A program made the position numbers and the translations under genes. From CAWCFV01 sp963794995 (GTDB taxonomy: Bacteria > Actinomycetota > Actinomycetes > JACCUZ01), in contig CAWCFV010000002.1 in NCBI GenBank assembly GCA_963794995.1, forward strand, positions 2,728,001 to 2,792,000: a DNA stretch of 64,000 nt, written 5' to 3'. The notes under the pieces were generated by a model, which was not told the origin of the DNA, made no database searches, and saw only the letters and a list, made by a program, of their open reading frames with translations. Positions within the stretch are counted from its first letter, which is position 1, and each line of letters begins with the position of its first letter. This document shows, one piece after another, positions 51,685-58,694 of the stretch.

Positions 51685-52593
51685 GCACGGACGGCCCGCT
51701 GCACGACCTGCGTCTCGCCCGGGCGGTCGTCGACCGGTCCGCGCTGCGCCGTGGCGACGCGGAGTGGCTGGCCGAGGCGTGGACCGACCCCGCCGTGCGC
51801 GTCGTGCAGGTCAGCGGTGGGCGGGTCGCCGTCGAGGGCGACCGGCTGGTGCTCGACGACCCGGTCGACGTCCCCCCGGAGCAGCGCTTCTTCCTCGGCG
51901 AGCACGGCGGTGTGCCGTACTTCGCCGCCGTGCACGACGGCGGGGAGCCGGTGTCGCCCGCACGGGACGACCGCTTCCGCAGCCTGCGCGAGGTGGGTGG
52001 TCTGCTCGGCGACCTCGACGCCGGGCTCGTGGTGCACGCCGTGTCGCTGGCCAACTGGCACGCGACCCACACCCACTGCCCGCGGTGCGGCGGACCGACG
52101 GTGCCGGTGCAGGCCGGGCACGTCCGCCGCTGCGCCGCGGACGGCAGCGAGCACTACCCGCGGACCGACCCCGCGGTGATCATGTCGGTGGTCGACGCGG
52201 ACGACCGGATCCTGCTCGGCCGGCAGCAGGCCTGGGGGGCCGGGCGCTACTCCACGCTGGCGGGGTTCGTCGAGCCGGGGGAGTCGCTGGAGGCGGCGGT
52301 GCGCCGCGAGGTGTTCGAGGAGGCAGGCGTCGAGGTGGGCGCGGTGCACTACCTCGGCAGCCAGCCCTGGCCGTTCCCGTCCAGCCTGATGCTCGGGTTC
52401 CGGGCCGAGGCGGCGACCACGGAGATCCTTACGGCACGACGGGGAGCTGGCCGAGGCGCGCTGGTTCACCCGGGACGCGCTGATCGCCGACGTCCGCGGC
52501 GGGCGGATGGTCGTCGCTCCCACCATCTCCATCTCGCGGCGGCTCATCGAGCACTGGTACGGCGACGTGCTGCCCCACAACGCGGAGGTCTGA
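51681..52593 (+). CDS. nudC: NudC, NAD(+)/NADH pyrophosphatase (one frameshift)
   Basis: GTG 51681 overlaps the M20 stop (GTGA). ~303 residues when joined. Zinc ribbon start HTHCPRCGGPT ... RRCAADGSEHYPRTDPAVI, then SVVDADDRILLGRQ, Nudix box GFVEPGESLEAAVRREVFEEAGV and YLGSQPWPFPSSLMLGF (the SQPWPFPxS signature of NudC). Cleaves NAD(H) and can remove NAD caps from RNA. An extra base near 52428 moves the frame; the tail RHDGELAEARWFTRDAL to NAEV then ends at TGA 52591. Position matches Rv3199c. Confidence 0.92.
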
Positions 52594-52594
52594 C

Positions 52595-53236
52595 ATGGGC
52601 TGGGTCGACCTGCTGGGCTGGGCCGGATCGGTGTTGCTCGTCTACTCGCTGCTCCAGACGCGGGTGCTCCGGTTCCGGGTCCTCAACCTGGTCGCCAGCG
52701 TCGCCCTCGTCCTGTTCAACCTGCTGCTGGGCATCTGGCCGATGGTGGCGATGAACGGCGTGCTGGCCGCGATCAACGTGTGGTTCATCGTCAAGCTCGT
52801 GCGCGAACGGCACGACGCGCGCGCCTACGCGGTGCTCGAGGTGGGCCTGGACGACACGTACCTGCGGCACGTGCTGTCGGTGCACCGCGAGGACATCGCC
52901 ACCTTCTTCCCGGCCTTCGCCGGCATCGGCGGTGACGGCGCGGCGCGGTCGGCGTTCCTGGTGGAGCACGGCACCGAGACCGTCGGGGTCGTCGTCGCGC
53001 GGCGGGCGGAGGCCCGGACCGCCCAGGTCGAGCTGGACTACGCGACACCCCGGTTCCGCGACTTCACCCCCGGCGAGTTCGTCTACCGGAGCAGCGGCCT
53101 GTTCCGCGACCGCGGGTACGACCGGGTGCGCACGCCGCCCGGCATGGTGGCCCCGTACTACGAGCGCCTCGGCTTCCGCCGCGAGGGCGACCACTACGTC
53201 CTCGACATCGACGACCTCGAGCCCGAGCCCGCCTGA
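52595..53236 (+). CDS. Membrane-anchored GNAT-like protein (YgjV-type N-terminus)
   Basis: 213 residues, ATG 2 bp after the nudC stop. Three hydrophobic helices (LLGWAGSVLLVYSLLQ, VLNLVASVALVLFNLLLGI, VAMNGVLAAINVWFIVKLV) resemble YgjV-family inner-membrane proteins. The cytosolic C-terminus (SAFLVEHGTETVGVVVARR, DFTPGEFVYRSSGLFRDRGYDRV, APYYERLGFRREGDHYVLDID) looks like a GNAT domain. Acetylation activity is unproven, as is any link to NudC. Ends before palindrome copy 2. Confidence 0.75.
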   Translation: MGWVDLLGWAGSVLLVYSLLQTRVLRFRVLNLVASVALVLFNLLLGIWPMVAMNGVLAAINVWFIVKLVRERHDARAYAVLEVGLDDTYLRHVLSVHREDIATFFPAFAGIGGDGAARSAFLVEHGTETVGVVVARRAEARTAQVELDYATPRFRDFTPGEFVYRSSGLFRDRGYDRVRTPPGMVAPYYERLGFRREGDHYVLDIDDLEPEPA

Positions 53237-53267
53237 CCTCGCGCACGCCGCGCCGGCCCCGAGGACG

Positions 53268-53340
53268 CTCGTTCGCGACCTGGCTCACCGACACGCCGGC
53301 CTGACGGCGGCGTGTCGGGTGAGCGATGTCGCAAACGATC
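53268..53340. repeat. Nested palindromic element, copy 2
   Basis: Related to 32765-32837. Inner arms around cgacacgccg and cggcgtgtcg are kept (one bulged base), outer arms pair with two mismatches, and the right flank (gtcgcaaacgatcttc then gtgggg) is nearly identical to copy 1. Lies in the convergent gap between the GNAT-like gene and mycoredoxin. Confidence 0.82.
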
Positions 53341-53360
53341 TTCGTGGGGAGGGCTGCCGG

Positions 53361-53603
53361 TCAGGCGGCGAGCTTGGCCTGGATGTCCTTGATGCTCGGG
53401 TTGGTGAGCGCGGACCCGTCGGGGAAGACCAGCGTCGGGACGGTCTGGTTGCCGCCGTTGACGCTCATCACCAGGTCGGCCGCGCCCGCGTCGTGGTCGA
53501 TGTCGACGACCTCGTAGGAGATCCCCGCCCGGTCCATCTGGGACTTCAGCCGACGGCAGTAGCCGCACCAGACGGTGCTGTACATGGTCACCAGGGCTGG
53601 CAC
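53361..53603 (-). CDS. mrx1: Mycoredoxin (glutaredoxin fold)
   Basis: 80 residues from GTG 53603. VTMYSTVWCGYCRRLKSQMDRAGISYEVVDID has the CGYC active site (Cys13, Cys16), NQTVPTLVFPDGS the cis-Pro loop, and NPSIKDIQAKL the C-terminal helix. Mycoredoxin-1 reduces mycothiol mixed disulfides. Position before uvrD2 matches Rv3198A. ATG 53585 would be a shorter alternative. The 198-bp gap upstream (to uvrD2) shows no recognisable element. Confidence 0.93.
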   Translation of the reverse strand: MPALVTMYSTVWCGYCRRLKSQMDRAGISYEVVDIDHDAGAADLVMSVNGGNQTVPTLVFPDGSALTNPSIKDIQAKLAA

Positions 53604-53801
53604 GTGGGCTGGCCTTCCTGCTCGGGTCCCGTCCCTCCGGGAGGGCGGCGGCACGAGCATCCTGCCCGGACCTTCCTTCCCGTAACGCCCCGAGGCGCCC
53701 GGGACGTCCCGGTCCGTGCTGTGAGGTGGGCCACCCGGCGGGCGCCCGGGGGGTGTGCACCGCCGGTGCCGCCCGTCAGCAGGCGCTGCGAGGATGGCGG
53801 C

Positions 53802-55955
53802 GTGCCAGGCAGCGACCCGCCCACCGCCGACGACCTGCTCGCCGCGCTCGACCCCGAGCAGCGCGAGGTCGCCGCGACCCTGCGCGGGCCGCTGTGCGTC
53901 CTGGCCGGCGCCGGCACCGGCAAGACCCGGGCCATCACCCACCGGATCGCCCACGGGGTCGCCGCGGGCGTGTACGTGCCGCAGCGGGTCCTCGCGGTCA
54001 CCTTCACCGCGCGCGCCGCAGGTGAGATGCGCACCCGGCTGCGCGACCTGGGCGCCACCGGGGTGCAGGCCCGCACCTTCCACGCGGCCGCCCTGCGCCA
54101 GCTGCGCTACTTCTGGCCCCGGCACGTCGGCGGCGAGCTGCCCGAGCTGATCTCGTACAAGGCCGGCCTGGTGGCCGAGGCCGCCGGGCGGCTGCGGCTG
54201 CCGACGGACCGCCCGACGGTGCGCGACCTCAGCGCCGAGGTCGAGTGGGTCAAGGTGACCATGACCGACCGCGACGACTACCCGGCCGCGGCGAGCAAGA
54301 CCGGACGGACCGCACCGGCCGGGCTCGACCCCGCCACCGTCGTCCGGCTGCTGTCGACCTACGAGCAGGTCAAGCGCGAGCGGCACGTCATCGACTTCGA
54401 GGACGTCCTGCTCTACACCGTCGCCCTCGTCGCGGAGCACCGGCAGGTGGCCGACGCCGTCCGCGCGCAGTACCAGCACCTCGTGGTCGACGAGTACCAG
54501 GACGTCAGCCCGCTGCAGCAGGCGCTGCTCGACCAGTGGCTCGGCGACCGGGACGACGTGTGCGTGGTCGGCGACCCGAACCAGACGATCTACACCTTCG
54601 CCGGCGCCTCGCCCGAGTTCCTGCTGGGCTTCCGGCGCCGGCACCCCGACGCCCGCGAGGTGCGCCTGGTCCGCGACTACCGTTCCACCCCGCAGGTCGT
54701 CGCGCTGGCGAACCGCATCGTCACCGGCAGCCCGGCCGGGCGACGGACCGCGCTCGAGCTGGTCGCGCAGCGACCGGCCGGCCCGGAGCCGGACCTGCGC
54801 GAGCTGCCCGACGAGCCGGCCGAGGCGCGGCACGTCGCCACCCGGATCGGTGACCTGCTCGCCGCCGGCACGCCGGCCGGCGAGGTCGCGGTGCTGTTCC
54901 GCACCAACGGCCAGAGCGAGACCTACGAGCAGGCCCTCGCCGACGCCGGGGTGCCGTACGTGCTGCGCGGCGGTGAGCGGTTCTTCGACCGGCCCGAGGT
55001 GCGCGAGGCCCGGCTGCTGCTGCGCGGCGCGGCCCGCTCGGACGACGCCGGCGAGCTGGCGGCGACGGTCCGTGGGGTGCTCTCCGGCGGCGGCTGGTCG
55101 GCGACCGCGCCGGAGGGCGGGGGCGCGGTGCGCGAGCGCTGGGAGTCGCTGGCCGCGCTGGCGCGGCTGGCCGACGACCTCGCGGCGGCCCGGCCGGAGG
55201 CCACGCTGGGCGACCTCGTCGCCGAGCTCGACGAGCGGGCCGAGGCCCAGCACGCCCCGACGGTCGACGGCGTGACCCTCGCGTCCCTGCATGCCGCCAA
55301 GGGCCTCGAGTGGGACGCCGTGTTCGTGGTCGGGGTCAACGAGGGCATGCTCCCCATCAGCTACGCCGAGACCCCCGAGCAGGTGGAGGAGGAGCGCCGC
55401 CTGCTCTACGTCGCGGTCACCCGGGCCCGCCGCGACCTCTCGGTGACCTGGGCGCTGTCCCGCTCGCCCGGCGGTCGCGCCGGCCGCCGGCCCTCGCGCT
55501 TCCTCGACGGCCTGGTCCGCGGCTCGGCCCAGCCGCCTGCGGCCCGCGGCAGCAGGGGCCGCAAGGGGCCGGCGTCCTGCCGGGTCTGCGGGCAGGCGCT
55601 GACCGACGCGCTGGCCCGCAAGCTGGGCCGCTGCGTCGACTGCCCCTCGTCCTACGACGAGGACCTGTTCGAGCGACTGCGCACCTGGCGCGGCGAGCAG
55701 GCCCGCGAGGCGAGCGTGCCCGCCTACGTCGTGTTCACCGACGCCACCCTCACGGCACTGGCCGAGGTCCGCCCGTCCTCGCAGCGCGAGCTGCTGGCGG
55801 TGTCGGGGATCGGCCGGTCCAAGCTGGAGCGCTACGGCGCCGACGTGCTCGCGATCGTCGCCGGCGAGCAGCCGGCGGGCAGCGGCGCCGGGCCGGACCC
55901 CGCCGACCCCGACACCCCCGATGCCCCCGATGCCCCCGACGTCCTGGACCTCTGA
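53802..55955 (+). CDS. uvrD2: UvrD2-type DNA helicase with HRDC domain
   Basis: 717 residues from GTG 53802. SF1 motifs: LAGAGTGKTRAIT (Lys41), TFTARAAGEMRTR, HLVVDEYQDVSPLQQ, VVGDPNQTIYTFAGAS, DYRSTPQVV, ASLHAAKGLEWDAVFV and YVAVTRARRDLSVTW. A CxxC...CxxC zinc knuckle (CRVCGQAL, CVDCPSS) links to an HRDC domain (AYVVFTDATLTALAEVRPSSQRELLAVSGIGRSKLERYGADVL). This is the UvrD2 arrangement in which the tetracysteine is required for unwinding in mycobacteria. Acidic Pro/Asp repeat at the end. Confidence 0.94.
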   Translation: MPGSDPPTADDLLAALDPEQREVAATLRGPLCVLAGAGTGKTRAITHRIAHGVAAGVYVPQRVLAVTFTARAAGEMRTRLRDLGATGVQARTFHAAALRQLRYFWPRHVGGELPELISYKAGLVAEAAGRLRLPTDRPTVRDLSAEVEWVKVTMTDRDDYPAAASKTGRTAPAGLDPATVVRLLSTYEQVKRERHVIDFEDVLLYTVALVAEHRQVADAVRAQYQHLVVDEYQDVSPLQQALLDQWLGDRDDVCVVGDPNQTIYTFAGASPEFLLGFRRRHPDAREVRLVRDYRSTPQVVALANRIVTGSPAGRRTALELVAQRPAGPEPDLRELPDEPAEARHVATRIGDLLAAGTPAGEVAVLFRTNGQSETYEQALADAGVPYVLRGGERFFDRPEVREARLLLRGAARSDDAGELAATVRGVLSGGGWSATAPEGGGAVRERWESLAALARLADDLAAARPEATLGDLVAELDERAEAQHAPTVDGVTLASLHAAKGLEWDAVFVVGVNEGMLPISYAETPEQVEEERRLLYVAVTRARRDLSVTWALSRSPGGRAGRRPSRFLDGLVRGSAQPPAARGSRGRKGPASCRVCGQALTDALARKLGRCVDCPSSYDEDLFERLRTWRGEQAREASVPAYVVFTDATLTALAEVRPSSQRELLAVSGIGRSKLERYGADVLAIVAGEQPAGSGAGPDPADPDTPDAPDAPDVLDL

Positions 55956-56010
55956 CCGCCCGCCGGGCGCACCGGAGGTCACGACTGCGCCACGACTGCC
56001 GACAGCAGTC

Positions 56011-56049
56011 AAAAAAATGATTGCACCTGACGTGGGTCGCCTCTACCCT
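56011..56049 (+). promoter_or_regulatory. whiB7 promoter with AT-rich WhiB7 site
   Basis: An A7TGA tract (56011-56020) sits directly upstream of -35 TTGCAC (56021-56026); a 17-nt spacer leads to -10 TACCCT (56044-56049). An AT-rich element just upstream of -35 is the known WhiB7 autoregulatory signature, and it is striking in such GC-rich DNA. Confidence 0.78.
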
Positions 56050-56127
56050 TCCTCTACGCGGGCAGTCAGCAGGCTGCACCCGGACACCAGGCCAGCAGGC
56101 CGCGAAGCAGAAGTGGAGGTGGGCATC

Positions 56128-56406
56128 GTGGAGATCTTCGAGACGACGACGTACGCGTGCTCGCCGTTCCGCCTGCTCGGCGCCGACCTCGGTGCCCGCG
56201 ACTCGTGGACGGCCACCGGCCACGAGGTCGGTGTGCGTGTTCTCGCGCCCGTCGTCGCCGCGGCCCAGGGGACCGGTCTGTCCAGCGCCATGCGCACCCG
56301 GACCGACGTCGCCACCGCCGCCAAGGCCAACGCTCTGCTCCCGACCAGCGTCACCGTCGACATCGACGGCGTCGCAGGGATCCGCTCCTGGAGCCCACCG
56401 GTGTAG
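56128..56406 (+). CDS. Upstream ORF in the whiB7 leader
   Basis: 92 codons from GTG 56128, 8 nt after GGAGG (56115-56119). VEIFETTTYACSPFRLLGADLGARDSWTATGHEVGVRVLAPVV... shows high GC3, so it looks translated. TAG 56404 is 24 nt before the terminator stem. whiB7 is known to be controlled by an upstream ORF and attenuation; this ORF is longer than the short ones I know from mycobacteria. It may be a leader peptide, a small protein, or both. Confidence 0.55.
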   Translation: MEIFETTTYACSPFRLLGADLGARDSWTATGHEVGVRVLAPVVAAAQGTGLSSAMRTRTDVATAAKANALLPTSVTVDIDGVAGIRSWSPPV

Positions 56407-56430
56407 GACCTCCTCCTCACCGGCACCTCC

Positions 56431-56470
56431 AAGGCCGCGGAACCCGACACCCGGGATCCGCGGCCTTTTT
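56431..56470 (+). terminator. whiB7 leader attenuator (intrinsic terminator)
   Basis: Perfect 11-bp stem (56431-56441 with 56457-56467), 15-nt loop, and a run of five T (56466-56470): a full Rho-independent terminator, rare in this GC range. It lies between the upstream ORF and whiB7 (ATG 56627), as expected for antibiotic-responsive attenuation. Confidence 0.85.
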
Positions 56471-56626
56471 CTGTGCCCAGTCAGTCCGACACGTCGAACC
56501 GTCCGACCGGCCCCCCACCGGGGCCCTGGAACCGGGAGACCGAGACCCATGGCTCTCCAGACCGCCCACGACAACCCGGCAGCCAGCCGATCGCTGACCG
56601 CCACCCGAGAGATGGAGGTGACACCC

Positions 56627-56971
56627 ATGCAGCTCACCGCGCTCGAGCCCGACCAGCGCACGAGCACCGTCGCGGACCTGACGGCGCTCACCGCTCTGTC
56701 GGCCCTCGCCGACCTGACCCAGCGGGTCAACGACGAGCAGCTGCCCTGCCGGGTCAACGACCCGGAGCTGTTCTTCGCCGACTCCCCCGCGGACGTCGAG
56801 TACGCCAAGACGCTCTGCCTCGACTGCCCGGTCCGCCTCGACTGCTTGACCGGCGCCATCGAGCGTCACGAGCCGTGGGGCGTCTGGGGTGGCGAGTGGT
56901 TCGTCCAGGGGGTCGTCGTCCCCCGCAAGCGGCCGCGCGGCCGTCCCCGCAAGTCCGAGGTCGCAGCGTGA
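56627..56971 (+). CDS. whiB7: WhiB7 transcriptional regulator
   Basis: 114 residues from ATG 56627, 8 nt after GGAGG. Four iron-sulfur cysteines (Cys41, Cys64, Cys67, Cys73; CLDCPVRLDC), the turn GVWGGEWF (85-92) that binds sigma-A, and the WhiB7-specific AT-hook RPRGRPRK (102-109). It activates intrinsic antibiotic-resistance genes with sigma-A. The leader carries the AT-rich promoter, a 92-codon ORF and a terminator. Longer than mycobacterial WhiB7 at the N-terminus (LTALTALSALADL). Confidence 0.96.
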   Translation: MQLTALEPDQRTSTVADLTALTALSALADLTQRVNDEQLPCRVNDPELFFADSPADVEYAKTLCLDCPVRLDCLTGAIERHEPWGVWGGEWFVQGVVVPRKRPRGRPRKSEVAA

Positions 56972-57072
56972 GCGCCCGACAGAGTCGCCAGAGCGTCCTC
57001 GCTCTCGACGTCGAGCCCACCGAGCCGACCCGCACCGTCCACCAGACACACGTCCTGAACAGGAGCACCGAG

Positions 57073-57243
57073 ATGCAACTCATGCATGAGGACCTGGCAC
57101 GTGCCCATGCGGCACAGCGCCTCGAGGAAGCCGTGCGGCGTGAGCGTCAGCACCGGCTCGTGGTCGCCCACCGGGCGCACCGACGGGCCGAGCAGGCCGC
57201 TCTGCGCGCCCGCCGTCTCCTCGCCTCCGCCGTCCTCGGCTGA
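57073..57243 (+). CDS. Small basic helical protein downstream of whiB7
   Basis: 56 residues from ATG 57073 with AGGAG 7 nt upstream. MHEDLARAHAAQRLEEAVRRERQHRLVVAHRAHRRAEQAALRARRLLASAVL is one long Arg/Ala-rich amphipathic helix. Similar 50-60 residue actinobacterial proteins are common and uncharacterised. GTG 56968, overlapping the whiB7 stop, would extend it but gives a Pro/Thr-rich start, so I prefer 57073. Could bind nucleic acid. Confidence 0.6.
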   Translation: MQLMHEDLARAHAAQRLEEAVRRERQHRLVVAHRAHRRAEQAALRARRLLASAVLG

Positions 57244-57325
57244 CCGCCGGCCACCGGCTACGGCCGGTCCGTCCGTCCGTCCGAGGACCAGGAGGCCCGC
57301 CCCGACCTCAGGGGCGACCGGATGA

Positions 57326-57357
57326 GGGCCCCGACCACCGCACCGTGGTCGGGGCCC
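57326..57357 (+). terminator. Hairpin terminator after the whiB7 region
   Basis: Perfect 13-bp stem (57326-57338 with 57345-57357) and 6-nt loop, followed by ttc but no T-run. A second small stem (CCGGCC 57247-57252 / GGCCGG 57262-57267) lies just after the preceding gene. Together they separate whiB7 from the LigD-like gene. Confidence 0.78.
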
Positions 57358-57393
57358 TTCCCGTCCCGGGCGGCCTACCGGGAGGATGACCCG

Positions 57394-58305
57394 GTGCCCG
57401 AACGCTCCACCGTCGAGGTCGACGGCCGCCGCCTGTCGCTGTCCAACCTCGACAAGGTGCTCTATCCCGACGGCTTCACCAAGGGTGAGGTCGTCGACTA
57501 CTACGCCCGCATCGCCCCGGTCCTGCTGCCCTACGTCGCCGACCGGCCGATGTCCTTCCAGCGGTTCCCCGACGGCACCGCGACCAAGGGGTTCTTCGCC
57601 AAGAACGCCCCGCAGGGCACGCCGGAGTGGGTGCGCACGGTGACCCTTCCGGCGCCGGGCAGCACCAAGGCCGACCGCGAGACCCTCGACTACGTCGTCG
57701 TCGGTGACCTGCCGACCCTCGTGTGGGCGGCCAACCTCGCGGCGCTCGAGCTGCACGTCCCGCAGTGGAGCGTCGGCCCTCGCGGAGCCCCCCACGACCC
57801 CGACCGGCTGGTGCTGGACCTGGACCCGGGGGAGCCCGCGACCGCGGTCGAGTGCGCCGAGGTCGCCCTGCTGCTGCGCGACCTCGTCGTCGCCGACGGG
57901 CTGGACCCGGTGGTGAAGTCCTCGGGGTCCAAGGGCATCCAGGTGTACGCCTCGATCGCGCCGGCGAGCGACCGGCGCACGTCGGACTACGCACACGACC
58001 TGGCCCGCCGGCTGGAGAAGTCCCACCCGCGGCTGGTGGTCTCGCAGATGCGCAAGGAGCTGCGCCGCGGCAAGGTCTTCGTCGACTGGAGCCAGAACAA
58101 CGCGGCGAAGACCACGGTCGCGCCGTACGCCCTGCGGGCCCGTCCGGAGCCGTGGGTGTCGGCCCCGCTGACCTGGGACGAGGTCGCCGCCTGCCGCAGC
58201 CCGGAGGACGTCCGGTTCCGCGCCGAGCAGGTGCTCGAGCGGGTCGACGAGCTCGGCGACCTGTTCGCACCGTTGCTGGAGCCGGGCGCACCGCTGCCCT
58301 CGTAG
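57394..58305 (+). CDS. LigD polymerase-domain (PolDom) protein
   Basis: 303 residues from GTG 57394, 8 nt after GGAGG. AEP/PolDom signature: LSNLDKVLYPDGFTKGEVVDYYARIAPVLLPYVADRPMSFQRFPDGT, FFAKNAP, LVLDLDPGEP (metal Asp142/Asp144), SSGSKGIQVYA (His replaced by the usual GxxGLH variant) and VFVDWSQNNAAKTTVAPYALRARPEPWVSAPLTWDEV. It fills in or adds nucleotides at broken ends in NHEJ. Here it stands alone; no Ku or ligase domain is visible in the window. Confidence 0.9.
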   Translation: MPERSTVEVDGRRLSLSNLDKVLYPDGFTKGEVVDYYARIAPVLLPYVADRPMSFQRFPDGTATKGFFAKNAPQGTPEWVRTVTLPAPGSTKADRETLDYVVVGDLPTLVWAANLAALELHVPQWSVGPRGAPHDPDRLVLDLDPGEPATAVECAEVALLLRDLVVADGLDPVVKSSGSKGIQVYASIAPASDRRTSDYAHDLARRLEKSHPRLVVSQMRKELRRGKVFVDWSQNNAAKTTVAPYALRARPEPWVSAPLTWDEVAACRSPEDVRFRAEQVLERVDELGDLFAPLLEPGAPLPS

Positions 58306-58412
58306 CCGCCGCGGTGGCCTGTGGAGAACCCGGCGGCCGGGTCCGGCGATCTTCCTAGGGTGGGCGGGGCCCCGGTCGGCGGGGCCTGGCAGGCCCGGCG
58401 GGGGGTGGTCGC

Positions 58413-58694
58413 GTGCGCATCGAGGTCGACGGCGGCGCGGTGCTGACCGCGGCGGCCCACCTGCGCGCCCGGGCCGCCCTCGTGGGCGACCGCGCCGGCG
58501 ACGGTGTGGTCCTCGCCGACGGCCTGCGGGACCCCGGGCTCGGCGCCGCTGCTGCCGCCCTCGGCGACCTCCTGGGTGACGTCCTCGCGGTGGCTGCCCT
58601 GGACCTCGACCTGCTCGCGACCCGGCTGCGCGACGGTGTCGAGCTGTACGACAGGGTCGAGCAGCGGGCCCGCGACGCCACGGGTCGCCCGTGA
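58413..58694 (+). CDS. Small helical WXG100-like protein
   Basis: 93 residues from GTG 58413. IEVDGGAVLTAAAHLRARAALVGDRAGDGVVLADGL, LGAAAAALGDLLGDVLAVAALDLDLLATRLRDGVELYDRVEQRARD predicts a helical hairpin like ESX-type WXG100 proteins, but the W-x-G turn itself is not present. It overlaps the next gene (GTGA) and forms a three-gene unit with it. TAGGGT (58348-58353) is a possible upstream -10 element, 59 nt from the start. Confidence 0.65.
   Translation: MRIEVDGGAVLTAAAHLRARAALVGDRAGDGVVLADGLRDPGLGAAAAALGDLLGDVLAVAALDLDLLATRLRDGVELYDRVEQRARDATGRP

Noticed and set aside
53604..53801. tRNA or small RNA in the gap before uvrD2
   Set aside because: No cloverleaf, T-loop sequence or strong hairpin with T-run was seen; it may only hold promoters.
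58413..58694. Toxin-antitoxin pair start
   Set aside because: The partner is a 566-residue DUF1023 hydrolase with a WXG module, unlike any toxin-antitoxin pair; I describe it as a secretion-type unit instead.
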